Shown here: positions 43,983 to 52,824 of the stretch, one piece after another
How the letters are laid out: each line of letters starts with the position of its first letter
Numbering within the stretch: position 1 is the first letter of the stretch
Source: an uncultured Flavobacterium sp.
Lineage (GTDB): Bacteria; Bacteroidota; Bacteroidia; Flavobacteriales; Flavobacteriaceae
Length of the DNA: 64,000 bases
Direction of reading: 5' to 3'
NCBI RefSeq assembly: GCF_951805225.1
Contig: NZ_OX638201.1
Span: 5,642,001-5,706,000, forward strand
Made by a program: the position numbers and the translations under genes
The notes under the pieces: generated by a model
What the model saw: the letters and a program-made list of their open reading frames with translations, nothing else
Told to the model about the DNA's origin: nothing
The model's database searches: none

Positions 43983-46232
43983 ATGAAAAAACTTTCATTA
44001 TTATTGCTTTTTCCTGCAATACTTATTGCTCAGGAAAAAACTACCACTGTTGCACCTAAACAACAAGGCAAATATGATACGAACAAATTTAGCCAAATGT
44101 ATGATTTATTGGCAACACCAAATATGTTTCGTACCGCAGCAGGATCTCCCGGACCGGCATATTATCAACAACAGGCAGATTATAAAATTGATGTTGAATT
44201 AGATGATAAGAATTCAAAGTTAAGTGGTTCTGAAACGATTACTTATTCAAACAATTCACCGGATATTTTAGAGTATCTATGGGTTCAGTTAGATCAGAAT
44301 CAAGCAAAAGTAAATACACAATCATCTTTAGCTGAAAGCGAAAAAATCAGTCAGGTTTTACCATTAGATGGTTTCTCAAATAAATATTTGAAAAAAGATT
44401 TAGAACGTGGTTTTAATATTGAATATGTAAAAGATGCAAAAGGAAATGCAATGTCTTATACGATCAATGAAACTATGATGCGTATTAACTTGGCGACTCC
44501 TCTAAAAGCAGGTGAGAAAATCTCATTTTCGGTAAAATGGTGGTACAATATCAATAACTATAGAAAAGAAACTGGAAATGGACGTTCAGGTTATGAATTA
44601 TTTGAAAAAGACGGAAATAAAATATATGTAATTGCTCAGTTTTACCCAAGAATGGCAGTTTACAATGATGTTGAAGGATGGCAAAATATGCAATTTTGGG
44701 GAAGCGGAGAGTTTGCTTTGCCTTTTGGGAATTTTGACGTAAATATTACAGTTCCTGCAGATCACGTAATCGATGCAACTGGAGAATTGACAAATAGAGC
44801 AGAAGTTTTTACTGCTGAACAAGTAAAACGTTACGAACAAGCACAAAAATCATTTGATAAACCTGTTGTAATTGTTACGCAAGCTGAAGCTGAAGTAACT
44901 GAAAAAGGTTTCTCTGAAAAGAAAAAAACCTGGAAATTTAGTGCTAAAAATGTACGTGATTTTGGAATTGCATCTTCAAGAAAATTCATTTATGATGCAA
45001 TGGCTGTAAAATTAGGTGGCAAAATTGTAATGGCAGAATCTGTTTATCCAAAAGAAGCAAATCCGCTTTGGGGAGAAACTTCGACAATGACAGTAGCACA
45101 TACTTTAAAAAGTTATTCATCACACACATTTGATTATCCTTATCCAAAAGCGGTTTCAGTTTCTGCAGAAGATCAAGGAATGGAATATCCAATGATTTGT
45201 TGGAATTACGGTCGTCCTGATGAAAATGGAGTGACTAGTAAAGAGGTTAAAAACGGAATGATTGGTGTTGTGATTCACGAAGTTGGACATAACTTTTTCC
45301 CAATGATTGTAAACTCTGACGAGCGTCAATGGACTTGGATGGATGAAGGTTTAAATTCATTTATGGAATATATGGCAGAGCAGGAATTAGATCCTACATT
45401 CCCGTCAAGACGTGGTCCTGCAAAAAATATTGTTCCTTATATGAGTGGAGATCAAAAGTTTTTAGAGCCAATTATGTCTAACTCTGAAACAATTGCTCAA
45501 TTTGGAAATAACGCTTACGGAAAACCTGCAACTGGTCTTAATATGTTAAGAGAAGTTGTTATGGGACGCGAATTGTTTGATTATGCTTTTAAAACATATG
45601 CAAACAGATGGAAATTTAAACACCCAACTCCAGAGGATTTCTTTAGAACGATGGAAGATGCTTCTGCAGTAGATTTAGATTGGTTTTTCAGAGGATGGTT
45701 TTACTCAACAGATTTCGTAGATATCGGAATCAAAGAAGTAAAACAATATTATGTTTCTGATACTCCAACTGCTGATATTAAAGATGTAAAAGTTAGAAAA
45801 GGACGTTTCGGATTTGATAAAGGACCTTTTGTGTATTTAGTTTCAGGCGATAATGCTGAAGTAAATGCTTCAAAAAAGACAGCTTTAAAAGTAGATGACG
45901 TAAAATTATTGTCTGATTATGTAAATCAAACTTTTACAGCAGAAGAAAAAGCAGGATTAAAATCGCCTAAATATTTCTACGAAGTAGAATTCAATAAACC
46001 AGGCGGAATGATTATGCCAATTCTTGTTGAGATTACTTACGAAGATGGTTCAAAACAAAATTATCAATATCCGGCTCAAATCTGGAGAAAGAATAATGAT
46101 ACCGCTAAAAAAGTTTATGCAACCGAAAAAGCGATAAAAAGCATTCAGATAGATCCAAAATTAATGACCGCTGATATTGATGTAACCAATAACTCTTGGC
46201 CAAAAGTAGAAGAAAAGTCAAAATTTGATTAA
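43983..46232 (+). CDS. M1-family (aminopeptidase N-like) zinc metallopeptidase, exported
   Basis: 749 aa with a signal peptide (residues 1-16, ILIAQ). The zinc site is VIHEVGHNFFP (H432, E433, H436) and the third ligand is the glutamate in WMDEGLNSFMEY. The usual GAMEN exopeptidase motif is replaced by DQGMEYP. An N-terminal beta sandwich (60-270) and a C-terminal domain flank the catalytic part. It probably trims peptides in the periplasm. It is the last gene of the overlapping run, followed by a terminator. Confidence 0.9.
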   Translation: MKKLSLLLLFPAILIAQEKTTTVAPKQQGKYDTNKFSQMYDLLATPNMFRTAAGSPGPAYYQQQADYKIDVELDDKNSKLSGSETITYSNNSPDILEYLWVQLDQNQAKVNTQSSLAESEKISQVLPLDGFSNKYLKKDLERGFNIEYVKDAKGNAMSYTINETMMRINLATPLKAGEKISFSVKWWYNINNYRKETGNGRSGYELFEKDGNKIYVIAQFYPRMAVYNDVEGWQNMQFWGSGEFALPFGNFDVNITVPADHVIDATGELTNRAEVFTAEQVKRYEQAQKSFDKPVVIVTQAEAEVTEKGFSEKKKTWKFSAKNVRDFGIASSRKFIYDAMAVKLGGKIVMAESVYPKEANPLWGETSTMTVAHTLKSYSSHTFDYPYPKAVSVSAEDQGMEYPMICWNYGRPDENGVTSKEVKNGMIGVVIHEVGHNFFPMIVNSDERQWTWMDEGLNSFMEYMAEQELDPTFPSRRGPAKNIVPYMSGDQKFLEPIMSNSETIAQFGNNAYGKPATGLNMLREVVMGRELFDYAFKTYANRWKFKHPTPEDFFRTMEDASAVDLDWFFRGWFYSTDFVDIGIKEVKQYYVSDTPTADIKDVKVRKGRFGFDKGPFVYLVSGDNAEVNASKKTALKVDDVKLLSDYVNQTFTAEEKAGLKSPKYFYEVEFNKPGGMIMPILVEITYEDGSKQNYQYPAQIWRKNNDTAKKVYATEKAIKSIQIDPKLMTADIDVTNNSWPKVEEKSKFD

Positions 46233-46245
46233 ATATAAAAAGAAG

Positions 46246-46273
46246 AAGACTCTGAAAAAGAGTCTTTTTTTTT
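46246..46273 (+). terminator. Hairpin terminator after M1 peptidase gene
   Basis: AAGACTCT / AGAGTCTT stem, GAAAA loop and a nine-T run. Confidence 0.85.
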
Positions 46274-46308
46274 AAGTAAATTTTAAAACTGTCAGCTACA
46301 AAATTTAA

Positions 46309-46316
46309 TATCTTTG
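46309..46316 (+). promoter_or_regulatory. Candidate tatA -7 element TATCTTTG
   Basis: Exact TAnnTTTG 21 bases before the ATG at 46338. It overlaps the TTG at 46314, which rules out that earlier start. Confidence 0.55.
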
Positions 46317-46337
46317 TGGCACACTAAAATAAAAGAT

Positions 46338-46685
46338 ATGTTTGGTATAGGAGGAGGAGAATTAGTTTTCATACTATTTATAGTTCTAATGCTTTTTGGT
46401 TCAGACAAAGTGCCGGAAATTGCCCGTACAATGGGAAAAGCAATGGCACAATTGAAAAATGCAACCAATGATATTAAAAGCGAAATCCAAAAAGGAGCAG
46501 AGGCCAACGGTCTTGATTCAAAAGCTCTAACGGATATCACTGGAAATATCAATGCTCAAATTAATGATGCTAAGGCTAATTTATTAGGTGATTCAGCTAA
46601 TTTGTTGGGAGAAACCGCAACAGAAATTGACAAAGTAAAAGAAGATATCGATTCTATCTCAGGACCTGTAAAACGCCAAATGTAA
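46338..46685 (+). CDS. tatA: TatA/E-family twin-arginine translocase subunit
   Basis: 115 aa from the ATG at 46338. A short N-terminal transmembrane helix (GELVFILFIVLMLF) and the hinge FGSDKVPEIARTMGKAMAQLKNA are the TatA/Hcf106 signature. The long polar tail (60-115) contains a repeat (ANLLGDSANLLGE) and is probably coiled. The other Tat genes are not in the window. It is followed directly by the PAP2 gene, 1 base apart. Confidence 0.88.
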   Translation: MFGIGGGELVFILFIVLMLFGSDKVPEIARTMGKAMAQLKNATNDIKSEIQKGAEANGLDSKALTDITGNINAQINDAKANLLGDSANLLGETATEIDKVKEDIDSISGPVKRQM

Positions 46686-46686
46686 T

Positions 46687-47250
46687 ATGCTTGAAAAAAT
46701 AAAAGAACTAGATACTCAATTACTTGTTTATCTTAATGGTCTAGGCTCTGAAACATACGATAAACTTTGGCTTATTATTACCAGTCAGTTAAATTGGACG
46801 CCATTTTTTCTATTACTTTTCTATCTTATTTATAAAAAAGTAGGAGGGAAACAAACCTTGTTTATTGTACTGTTTATTGCTGTTTTGCTGACTTTTACAG
46901 ATCAGGTTACCAATTTATTCAAATACAACTTTCAACGTTTGCGTCCGTGTAATAATCCCGAAATCAATACGATTATTCGTGTTGTTCAGGTTAGAACATC
47001 ATATAGTTTTTTCTCCGGGCATGCAGCAAATACAATGGCAGTTGCAACGTTTTTATTCTTAGTTTTAAGACGTTATTTTAAATATTTAGGATTCTTGTTT
47101 TTATGGCCATTAATTTTTGCTTATAGCCGTATTTATTTAGGATTGCATTATCCGGGAGACATTCTTACAGGATATTTCTTTGGAGCACTTTTCGGATTTT
47201 TACTGTATTTGGTATATCGAAAATTAAAACCACAATATTTTCCTGGATAA
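46687..47250 (+). CDS. PAP2-family membrane phosphatase
   Basis: 187 aa with about five transmembrane helices. The three acid-phosphatase motifs are visible: KYNFQRLRPCN, YSFFSGHAANTMA, and RIYLGLHYPGDILTG. Likely substrates are lipid phosphates such as undecaprenyl diphosphate or phosphatidylglycerol phosphate, but this cannot be told here. It sits immediately after tatA in one operon. Confidence 0.9.
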   Translation: MLEKIKELDTQLLVYLNGLGSETYDKLWLIITSQLNWTPFFLLLFYLIYKKVGGKQTLFIVLFIAVLLTFTDQVTNLFKYNFQRLRPCNNPEINTIIRVVQVRTSYSFFSGHAANTMAVATFLFLVLRRYFKYLGFLFLWPLIFAYSRIYLGLHYPGDILTGYFFGALFGFLLYLVYRKLKPQYFPG

Positions 47251-47345
47251 TTTTTAGGAGCTATTTCCAGCTATTCGCTATATCTTTTGTTTTTTAAAGA
47301 AAAAAACAAAAGGATGTCGCTTCTATCTGGGCTAGGATTCTAGTT
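47251..47345. repeat. Repeat-like palindrome after PAP2 gene
   Basis: CTTTTGTTTTTT (47284-47295) and AAAAAACAAAAG (47301-47312) form a hairpin between GGAGCTATTTCCAGCTATTC and GGATGTCGCTTCTATCTGGG. The unusual C/G-rich flanks suggest a repeated element, not seen elsewhere in this window. Confidence 0.4.
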
Positions 47346-47432
47346 TTCAAAAGAAAATTTAAGATCAAATAATATATCAGTTTTTGAATTGTCTCCTGCT
47401 TTAGTTGGAGGATTAAAAATTCAACTCAATAT

Positions 47433-47476
47433 AAAAGGCTTTAGCAAAACGCAATGTTTTGGCTAAAGCCTTTTTT
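47433..47476. terminator. Hairpin terminator between PAP2 and PhyH genes
   Basis: AAAAGGCTTTAGC / GCTAAAGCCTTTTTT stem extended by CAAAAC / GTTTTG. Confidence 0.85.
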
Positions 47477-47498
47477 AATTTAAACAAAGCTCAGAAAC

Positions 47499-47526
47499 TT
47501 AGTATCTCAGAACCTCAGAACCTTTT
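47499..47526. repeat. CTCAGAACC direct repeat, copy inside the PhyH gene end
   Basis: 28 bases, TTAGTATCTCAGAACCTCAG plus AACCTTTT, 27 of 28 identical to 48287-48314. It includes the stop codon. Confidence 0.8.
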
Positions 47527-48239
47527 TCGAAAACCTTCTCGCTCCATTCTAATCCATCAGGAAGTTGTTGATTGCTAAATTCGATATGAATAACTCTTCT
47601 TCTTTCGTTATTGGTAGTTTTGTTTGAAGCATGAAATAATAACGGTTTCATAATCATAATTCCTCCTTTTTCGACTTCGCAGATTGTTTCTTTTTCTTCT
47701 TCAAAATTGAGATTTTCAATTCTTAAAATCCCTTTCGAATGAGAGTTGTTAATGACTTTTAAGGCGCCATTATCTTTTGTAGTTTTATCAATATGAATTC
47801 TGATTGTGAAATTGTTTTCCAGAATTTCTTTTGGAGGCTGAACCGCAAACTGATTTTGTTTTATCGTCCAATTTTCGAAGTTTTCTATTTCAGCTTTTTT
47901 GTCAACAGAAATAGTTAAATCCTGATGATAAGCAACAAACCAATTTGATTTTTCAGGCTTATCAAAATAAATAGATTTGGTTATGAAATACCTTTTTCCA
48001 AAATTAGATTCAATAATATTCTCTAAATTCTGATTGAAAATATGAGGCAATGTTTCTGGAATTTCTTTGTGAAATTGTCTAATAGCAAATAAATCCTGAG
48101 ATTTTCTAAAAGTTGCATTTTCATTTGAATTCTCCGTTACATTCTCAATTAATGAAATCAGCTTTTCGAGTTCATTTTCAGAATAAATATTATTTATAAT
48201 TGCAAAGCCTTCGGAATTTATTTCGTTTAAAGAATTCAT
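47499..48239 (-). CDS. Phytanoyl-CoA dioxygenase (PhyH)-like Fe(II)/2-oxoglutarate oxygenase
   Basis: 246 aa. Iron ligands H and D in AYHQDLTISVD and the distal histidine in LLFHASNKT, with the arginine that holds 2-oxoglutarate likely in NERRRVIHIEF. The first 60 residues are the typical INEINSEGFAIINNIYSENEL start. The substrate is unknown. The last eight or nine codons (KGSEVLRY-stop) are made of a repeat also seen at 48287-48314, so the C-terminus has been replaced or extended by repeat DNA. Confidence 0.82.
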   Translation of the reverse strand: MNSLNEINSEGFAIINNIYSENELEKLISLIENVTENSNENATFRKSQDLFAIRQFHKEIPETLPHIFNQNLENIIESNFGKRYFITKSIYFDKPEKSNWFVAYHQDLTISVDKKAEIENFENWTIKQNQFAVQPPKEILENNFTIRIHIDKTTKDNGALKVINNSHSKGILRIENLNFEEEKETICEVEKGGIMIMKPLLFHASNKTTNNERRRVIHIEFSNQQLPDGLEWSEKVFEKGSEVLRY

Positions 48240-48286
48240 TTTGAAATCAATTTTTTTGTAATTATCTATAGAAAAAACTTAGAGCC

Positions 48287-48314
48287 TTAGTATCTCAGAA
48301 TCTCAGAACCTTTT
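48287..48314. repeat. CTCAGAACC direct repeat, copy upstream of the PhyH gene
   Basis: Same 28-base unit as 47499-47526, one mismatch, ending one base before the O-methyltransferase stop codon. Confidence 0.8.
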
Positions 48315-48315
48315 C

Positions 48316-48957
48316 CTAAAGAACCCTACTAACCGTCAAGCCATCACGAATTGGTAATAAAACGGTCTCAACTCTTGGATCATTTTTCAAAAGTAAATTG
48401 TATTCCAAAAGCACTTTTGTGCTCACATCATTTGGATGAACTGGTTCTAGGATTTTACCGCTCCATAAAACATTATCAGATAAAATAATTCCGCCTTTAT
48501 TCATTTTCGGAACAATCATTTCCCAGTAATTCAGATAATTTTCTTTGTCGGCATCGATAAAAACCAAATCAAATTTGACATCCAGAGTTGGAATAATATC
48601 GACAGCTTCTCCTAAATGCTGGAAAATTTGTTTTCCCCAAGGCGATGCATCAAAATATTTGCGTTGAAAATCTACTAGTTCTTCTTTTATGTCAATCGTA
48701 TGTAATTGACCACTTTCCTGCATTCCTTCGCATAAACACAAAGCAGCATAACCAGTATAAGTTCCAATTTCAAGAATATTAACCGGACGAATTAATTTAG
48801 ATAACATACTCAAAACGCGGCCTTGAAAATGTCCGCTTAACATTCTTGGCAAAAGGATTTTCTGGTAAGTTTCTTTGTTAAGTTTGGCTAGTAATTCCGG
48901 TTCGTTTTCAGAATGTTGCTGGATATAATCTTCTAAGTCTTGTGATATAAAATGCAT
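48316..48957 (-). CDS. Class I SAM-dependent O-methyltransferase (COMT-like)
   Basis: 213 aa. SAM-binding ILEIGTYTGYAALCL, acidic end at LHTIDIKEEL, and metal-type FDLVFIDADKENYLNYWE with GGIILSDNVLWSGKI, the signature of Methyltransf_3 (catechol/caffeoyl-CoA type, Mg-dependent). Substrate unknown. Candidate promoter TAAATTTG (minus strand, 48971-48978) is close upstream, giving a leader of about 15 bases. Confidence 0.88.
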   Translation of the reverse strand: MHFISQDLEDYIQQHSENEPELLAKLNKETYQKILLPRMLSGHFQGRVLSMLSKLIRPVNILEIGTYTGYAALCLCEGMQESGQLHTIDIKEELVDFQRKYFDASPWGKQIFQHLGEAVDIIPTLDVKFDLVFIDADKENYLNYWEMIVPKMNKGGIILSDNVLWSGKILEPVHPNDVSTKVLLEYNLLLKNDPRVETVLLPIRDGLTVSRVL

Positions 48958-48970
48958 GTTGTAGTGTCTT

Positions 48971-48978
48971 CAAATTTA
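48971..48978 (-). promoter_or_regulatory. Candidate O-methyltransferase -7 element TAAATTTG
   Basis: Exact TAnnTTTG on the minus strand, 13 bases from the ATG. No clear -33. Confidence 0.45.
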
Positions 48979-49023
48979 GAAAACAAAAATACGAAAAATA
49001 TTGACTCACTTTTTTGCATAAAA

Positions 49024-49050
49024 AAACCATTCCGTTTTGCGGAATGGTTT
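49024..49050 (-). terminator. Hairpin terminator after the Ala/Lys-rich lipoprotein gene
   Basis: Perfect 11-bp stem AAACCATTCCG / CGGAATGGTTT. The A-run on the left reads as a T-run for the leftward gene. Confidence 0.8.
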
Positions 49051-49071
49051 CAATCTTGAATTTGGAAAAGA

Positions 49072-49437
49072 TTATTTTTTCAAAGCGTCATTAACATCTT
49101 TGGCAGTTTTTACTGTTCCGTCTTTCGCAGCTTTCGCGGCATTTTCTACTTTTTCAGCTCCTTTTTTTGTTGCGTCTTTTACGTCAGTAGCTGTTTTTTT
49201 AGCAGCATTTTCGACATCGTCAGCAGCTTTTTTAGTGGCATCTTTTACGTCTTGCGCAGCAGCTTCTGTTTTAGTTACAGCGCTGTCTTTTACCTCTTTA
49301 ATATCTGTTGTTAGAGAATCAACTTTGTTTCCAAGAGTTAGTTCATCTTCTGCTGGTTTTGGCTCTTTTTTTTCACATGATTGTACAGCGAATGCTAGTA
49401 AAGCAACAACAGCCAAGCTTAAAATTTGTTTTTTCAT
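49072..49437 (-). CDS. Small Ala/Lys-rich repeat lipoprotein
   Basis: 121 aa. Signal peptide with lipobox FAVQSC (C21). From residue 55 to the end it repeats an 11-residue amphipathic pattern: AAQDVKDATKKAAD, DVENAAKKTATDVKDATKKGAEKVENAAKAA. This composition (A, K, D, T, V; no aromatics) is like LEA and apolipoprotein-type helices and predicts one long helix or an unfolded chain. The antisense frame at 49037-49546 is longer but is its shadow. Function unknown. Confidence 0.8.
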   Translation of the reverse strand: MKKQILSLAVVALLAFAVQSCEKKEPKPAEDELTLGNKVDSLTTDIKEVKDSAVTKTEAAAQDVKDATKKAADDVENAAKKTATDVKDATKKGAEKVENAAKAAKDGTVKTAKDVNDALKK

Positions 49438-49677
49438 AATGAATGATCTTTTTTTAGGTTATAAAAATTTAAAGGTTATAAAGCTGAAAAATAAAGATAC
49501 AAATTTTAAAATGATTGCGCGCTTTGTAAGATTATTTTCCTTTTGAGAGAAAAACAATTCTTATGCCAAACTTTAGTTTTTTTGTTCCGATCAATAATTA
49601 TTTTTCGGATGAATTAATTTTTAGTTTTTTACCGGGAATTGACTTTAATATTTAAAAATAATAGTCTTAGTAATTTG

Positions 49678-50271
49678 TTATTTAATAACCAACACGTTAT
49701 CATTTTTAGCGTAGTCATTTAAAGTAATATTGAACATCACAGTTAATTCTTTTCCGGCTCTAACAACTCCAAGTGCAGCAGTTGGAGGAGACATACCAAA
49801 ATCAGCAAAAGTAATTTGATTAGATCCCTTTAAAATAAAAGTTCCATTACCGGCTGCTACGTTAACCAAAGTTTTGTATTCTCGACTAATTCCTGCAATG
49901 GTATAAGTTCCGGTTAAATTCCAGGTTGCTTCGTTTACTTTATTTGCAGATTTTAAAACGTATTTAATGTTTTTGTATGTTTTCGTGTCCAAAGTTTCAT
50001 AAGCCACATCATCCATGCTTCCTTTGCTGCTTTTTATGCTTTCGGCCAATAGTGTAATAGTTAAGCTGTTTATATCAATTAATTTAGAATCCGTAACGGT
50101 TAAGTTTGCGCTACCATTTCCTTCTGTAGATTTCATTACCCAATCGTGTACATTTGAAGTTCCGGCAACTTCAAAAGTTGATTTTACCATAGAGTAGTTT
50201 CTTTGTGCATTTGTCTGGAATGACAATGTTATAAAAATCACTGTCAATAAAATTGATTTAATTGTTTTCAT
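49678..50271 (-). CDS. YceI-family exported protein
   Basis: 197 aa with a signal peptide (residues 1-22, ending QTNAQ). YceI-type features: STFEVAGTSNVHDWVMKSTEG, a run of beta strands, and a late ITFADFGMSPPTAALGVVRAGKELTVMFNITL. The fold is a lipocalin-like barrel that binds polyprenoid-type ligands in relatives. Role here unknown. Single gene. Confidence 0.85.
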   Translation of the reverse strand: MKTIKSILLTVIFITLSFQTNAQRNYSMVKSTFEVAGTSNVHDWVMKSTEGNGSANLTVTDSKLIDINSLTITLLAESIKSSKGSMDDVAYETLDTKTYKNIKYVLKSANKVNEATWNLTGTYTIAGISREYKTLVNVAAGNGTFILKGSNQITFADFGMSPPTAALGVVRAGKELTVMFNITLNDYAKNDNVLVIK

Positions 50272-50532
50272 TTTGATATGGTATTAGTTGTTTTTGGAAA
50301 TAGAGAAACTATATTTTATAGTCTGCTTTTATTTCTTAGATCAAATTTATTACGAACAAATAATACAGAAGATGATAAAAATCATTGTTGAGAATTTATT
50401 AAATAGTTAAAATTATTGAAGAGATCTAAAGATGTGTTCTAAGTAAAAAGAATTATTTAGCAGAATAAAAAAGGAGTCTTTATTAGGTGTTAAGCTTCAG
50501 TACAACGTCAGAAGTTTTAAGGAAAAAATCAG

Positions 50533-50540
50533 TAACTTTG
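50533..50540 (+). promoter_or_regulatory. Candidate rlmN -7 element TAACTTTG, leaderless or near leaderless
   Basis: Exact TAnnTTTG ending only 4 bases before the ATG at 50545, which places the transcript start at or within a few bases of the start codon. Confidence 0.5.
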
Positions 50541-50544
50541 CGCC

Positions 50545-51594
50545 ATGCAAATTGAGAAAAAAGACATAAGAGCCTTATCAAAAGATCAGTTACGTGATTT
50601 TTTTGTCGCAAATAATGACAAAGCTTTTCGTGGAAATCAGGTCTATGAATGGTTATGGAGCAAAGGAGCACATAGTTTTGAGGATATGACAAATGTTGCC
50701 AAAGCAACGCGTTCTATGCTTGAAGATAATTTTGTAATCAATCATATTAAGGTTGATACAATGCAACGCAGCAGCGACGGAACTGTAAAAAACGCCGTTC
50801 GGTTACATGATGGTTTAGTAGTAGAATCAGTTTTGATTCCAACCGAAACAAGAACAACAGCTTGTGTTTCCAGTCAGGTTGGTTGTAGTTTAGATTGTAA
50901 TTTCTGTGCAACTTCGCGTCTAAAAAGAATGCGTAATCTGGAGCCTGGAGAAATCTACGATCAGGTTATCGCAATTGATAAAGAAAGCCGTTTGTATCAC
51001 AATCATCCGCTTTCGAATATTGTTTTTATGGGAATGGGAGAACCTTTGATGAATTACAATAATGTAATCAAAGCAATCGATATGATCACGTCACCAGAAG
51101 GTTTAGGAATGTCTCCGAAGCGTATTATGGTTTCGACGTCCGGAATTCCTAAAATGATTAAAAAAATGGCTGATGATGATGTAAAATTCAAATTGGCGGT
51201 TTCTTTACACTCGGCAATTGACGAAGTTCGTGCGCGAATTATGCCTTTCAGCAAAAATTTCCCACTGGCAGATCTGAGAGAATCATTAGAATATTGGTAC
51301 AGAAAAACAAAAAATAAGATTTCATACGAATATGTAGTTTGGAAAGGAATCAACGACGATAAAGCTTCAATCGATGCATTAGTGAAATTTTGTAAATACG
51401 TGCCTTGTAAAGTGAATCTAATCGAATACAACCCAATAGACGATGGAGAATTTCAACAAGCCTCCGAAGAATCTATTTTGGCGTATATAAAAGCTTTAGA
51501 AAATATTGGAGTTGTCGTAAAAGTACGTCGCAGCCGCGGAAAAGATATCGATGCAGCTTGCGGACAATTGGCAAACAAAGAAGCCGATATGTAG
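50545..51594 (+). CDS. rlmN: Dual-specificity 23S rRNA/tRNA adenine C2-methyltransferase RlmN
   Basis: Radical SAM enzyme that methylates A2503 of 23S rRNA and A37 of tRNAs. The cluster cysteines are C114, C118 and C121 in GCSLDCNFCATSR. The resolving cysteine is C339 near the C-terminus (DIDAACGQLA). MGMGEPLMNYNNV and the late VNLIEYNPIDDG fit the family. 349 aa is normal. Single gene with a promoter almost on the start codon, followed by repeat DNA. Confidence 0.95.
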   Translation: MQIEKKDIRALSKDQLRDFFVANNDKAFRGNQVYEWLWSKGAHSFEDMTNVAKATRSMLEDNFVINHIKVDTMQRSSDGTVKNAVRLHDGLVVESVLIPTETRTTACVSSQVGCSLDCNFCATSRLKRMRNLEPGEIYDQVIAIDKESRLYHNHPLSNIVFMGMGEPLMNYNNVIKAIDMITSPEGLGMSPKRIMVSTSGIPKMIKKMADDDVKFKLAVSLHSAIDEVRARIMPFSKNFPLADLRESLEYWYRKTKNKISYEYVVWKGINDDKASIDALVKFCKYVPCKVNLIEYNPIDDGEFQQASEESILAYIKALENIGVVVKVRRSRGKDIDAACGQLANKEADM

Positions 51595-51597
51595 AGA

Positions 51598-51730
51598 AAT
51601 ATTCCGCCAGGAATAATTGATTTAGATTAGTCTATAACATAATATCAAAAAATATTCCGCTAGGAATAATTGATCGGTAGAAAAAAAATATTGACAAAGT
51701 GAATTTGTTCCATAGGAACATCTGATCGCA
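51598..51730. repeat. TTCC-NNN-GGAA palindromic repeats, three copies
   Basis: ATATTCCGCCAGGAATAATT at 51599, ATATTCCGCTAGGAATAATT at 51652, and TTGTTCCATAGGAACATCTG at 51705. Each core is a small palindrome, and the second is followed by GATCGGTAGAAAAA. A fourth related core (GTTCCGGAGGAAC) lies at 55337. Confidence 0.75.
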
Positions 51731-51738
51731 TCATTACA

Positions 51739-51789
51739 TAAAAAAAGCATTAAAAACGAGAATTATTCTTGTTCTTAATGCTTTTTTTG
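51739..51789. terminator. Hairpin terminator before the lipoprotein gene
   Basis: AAAAAAAGCATTAA and TTAATGCTTTTTTT arms with an inner GAGAAT/ATTCTT stem. Confidence 0.75.
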
Positions 51790-51803
51790 GGCAAAAAGGA
51801 TTC

Positions 51804-52664
51804 TTATTTTTTCAAATCAATCTCTTCCGTTACGCCACCTTTGGTTACTTTGGCAAGAGTATCGCAATTTCCATCGCCATAATCAAGAACCGCAGTCGCT
51901 CCGTTTTTGGTAATGGAAACAACACCTTTTACTGCAAATGGTTTTCTGCATGATGCGTCAAATTCAAGAGGAGTTGTGATTTCTGCCGAAAAAGTATCTC
52001 CGTTAGGAAAAGTAGTCGATCCGCTTCCGGTTACCAAAAAAGCATTGTCTTCCCAATTAAACCAAGTATCATAACCAGCAACCATTTCTTTTACCAAAGA
52101 GCCTTTTCGGGTATAAACACCTCCATCATCAAAAGTAATGGTCATATCAACTGTTGCAGTAGAAACCGGATGCGCTGTTGCCAATAAATTGGTTGTTTTT
52201 ATAGTTCGAACGATACTTTTGCTTCCTTGAAGTTTTTTGCCATTATGATAAAAACCGTCAAAAGTATAACTAATCGTTTGTGTTGAGGCCGAAAAATCGT
52301 TGGCAAATGAAACAACCATTTTTCCTTTAACCACATTTCCGTTATCAAGAGTGCATCCTTCAACACCAAAATCGACTGTTTTTGTCCACGTATTATTGGT
52401 TAAAACTGTTGTAATAGTAGCACAACTCGGTAAAAAGTTTTTTACAGGACCGCCGGGTTTAGCAGTATTATTTTGTTGTGCGTTAAATTGATCTTCGGCA
52501 ATATTAGTTACATCTTCAATTGAAGCATCAATTTTAGAAGTCGTAATAATTTCATTGTTCGAAATTGCCGTAGTAGTTCCGTCATTTGTTTTTTCATCAG
52601 AATTACAACTAATAAAAAAAGATAAAGCGACTAATGTTCCAATAAATAAAACTTTTGTTTTCAT
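51804..52664 (-). CDS. Hypothetical lipoprotein, 286 aa
   Basis: Lipobox FFISC (C20), then a low-complexity linker (DEKTNDGTTTAISNN). The mature part is beta-rich with matched cysteines: C79 (LPSCATITT), C104 (EGCTLDNG), and late CRKPFAVKGVV and DGNCDTLAKV. This layout suggests a surface or periplasmic beta-sandwich. I do not recognise the family. Single gene. Confidence 0.65.
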   Translation of the reverse strand: MKTKVLFIGTLVALSFFISCNSDEKTNDGTTTAISNNEIITTSKIDASIEDVTNIAEDQFNAQQNNTAKPGGPVKNFLPSCATITTVLTNNTWTKTVDFGVEGCTLDNGNVVKGKMVVSFANDFSASTQTISYTFDGFYHNGKKLQGSKSIVRTIKTTNLLATAHPVSTATVDMTITFDDGGVYTRKGSLVKEMVAGYDTWFNWEDNAFLVTGSGSTTFPNGDTFSAEITTPLEFDASCRKPFAVKGVVSITKNGATAVLDYGDGNCDTLAKVTKGGVTEEIDLKK

Positions 52665-52808
52665 AGTAAATAGTTTAAATGGTTTTACTTTTAAATAATG
52701 AATTCAAATTAGGCTTTATGAAAAATGTTCTTGGTAGAATTTTTTAGTTAATACTTAAATTATTGTTATACTAACTTAAAATAGACAACGTTTTTTTATT
52801 TAAAATAG

Positions 52809-52816
52809 TATATTTG
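52809..52816 (+). promoter_or_regulatory. Candidate -7 element TATATTTG for the polyprenyl synthase gene
   Basis: Exact TAnnTTTG, 8 bases upstream of the ATG at 52825, so the mRNA leader is nearly absent. Confidence 0.5.
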
Positions 52817-52824
52817 GAATCGAA

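Noticed and set aside
49037..49546. 169-aa plus-strand ORF, longer than the minus-strand gene it covers
   Set aside because: It is antisense to a lipoprotein with a clear lipobox and 11-residue repeats, and its Ser/Phe/Ala-rich sequence is the mirror of those repeats.
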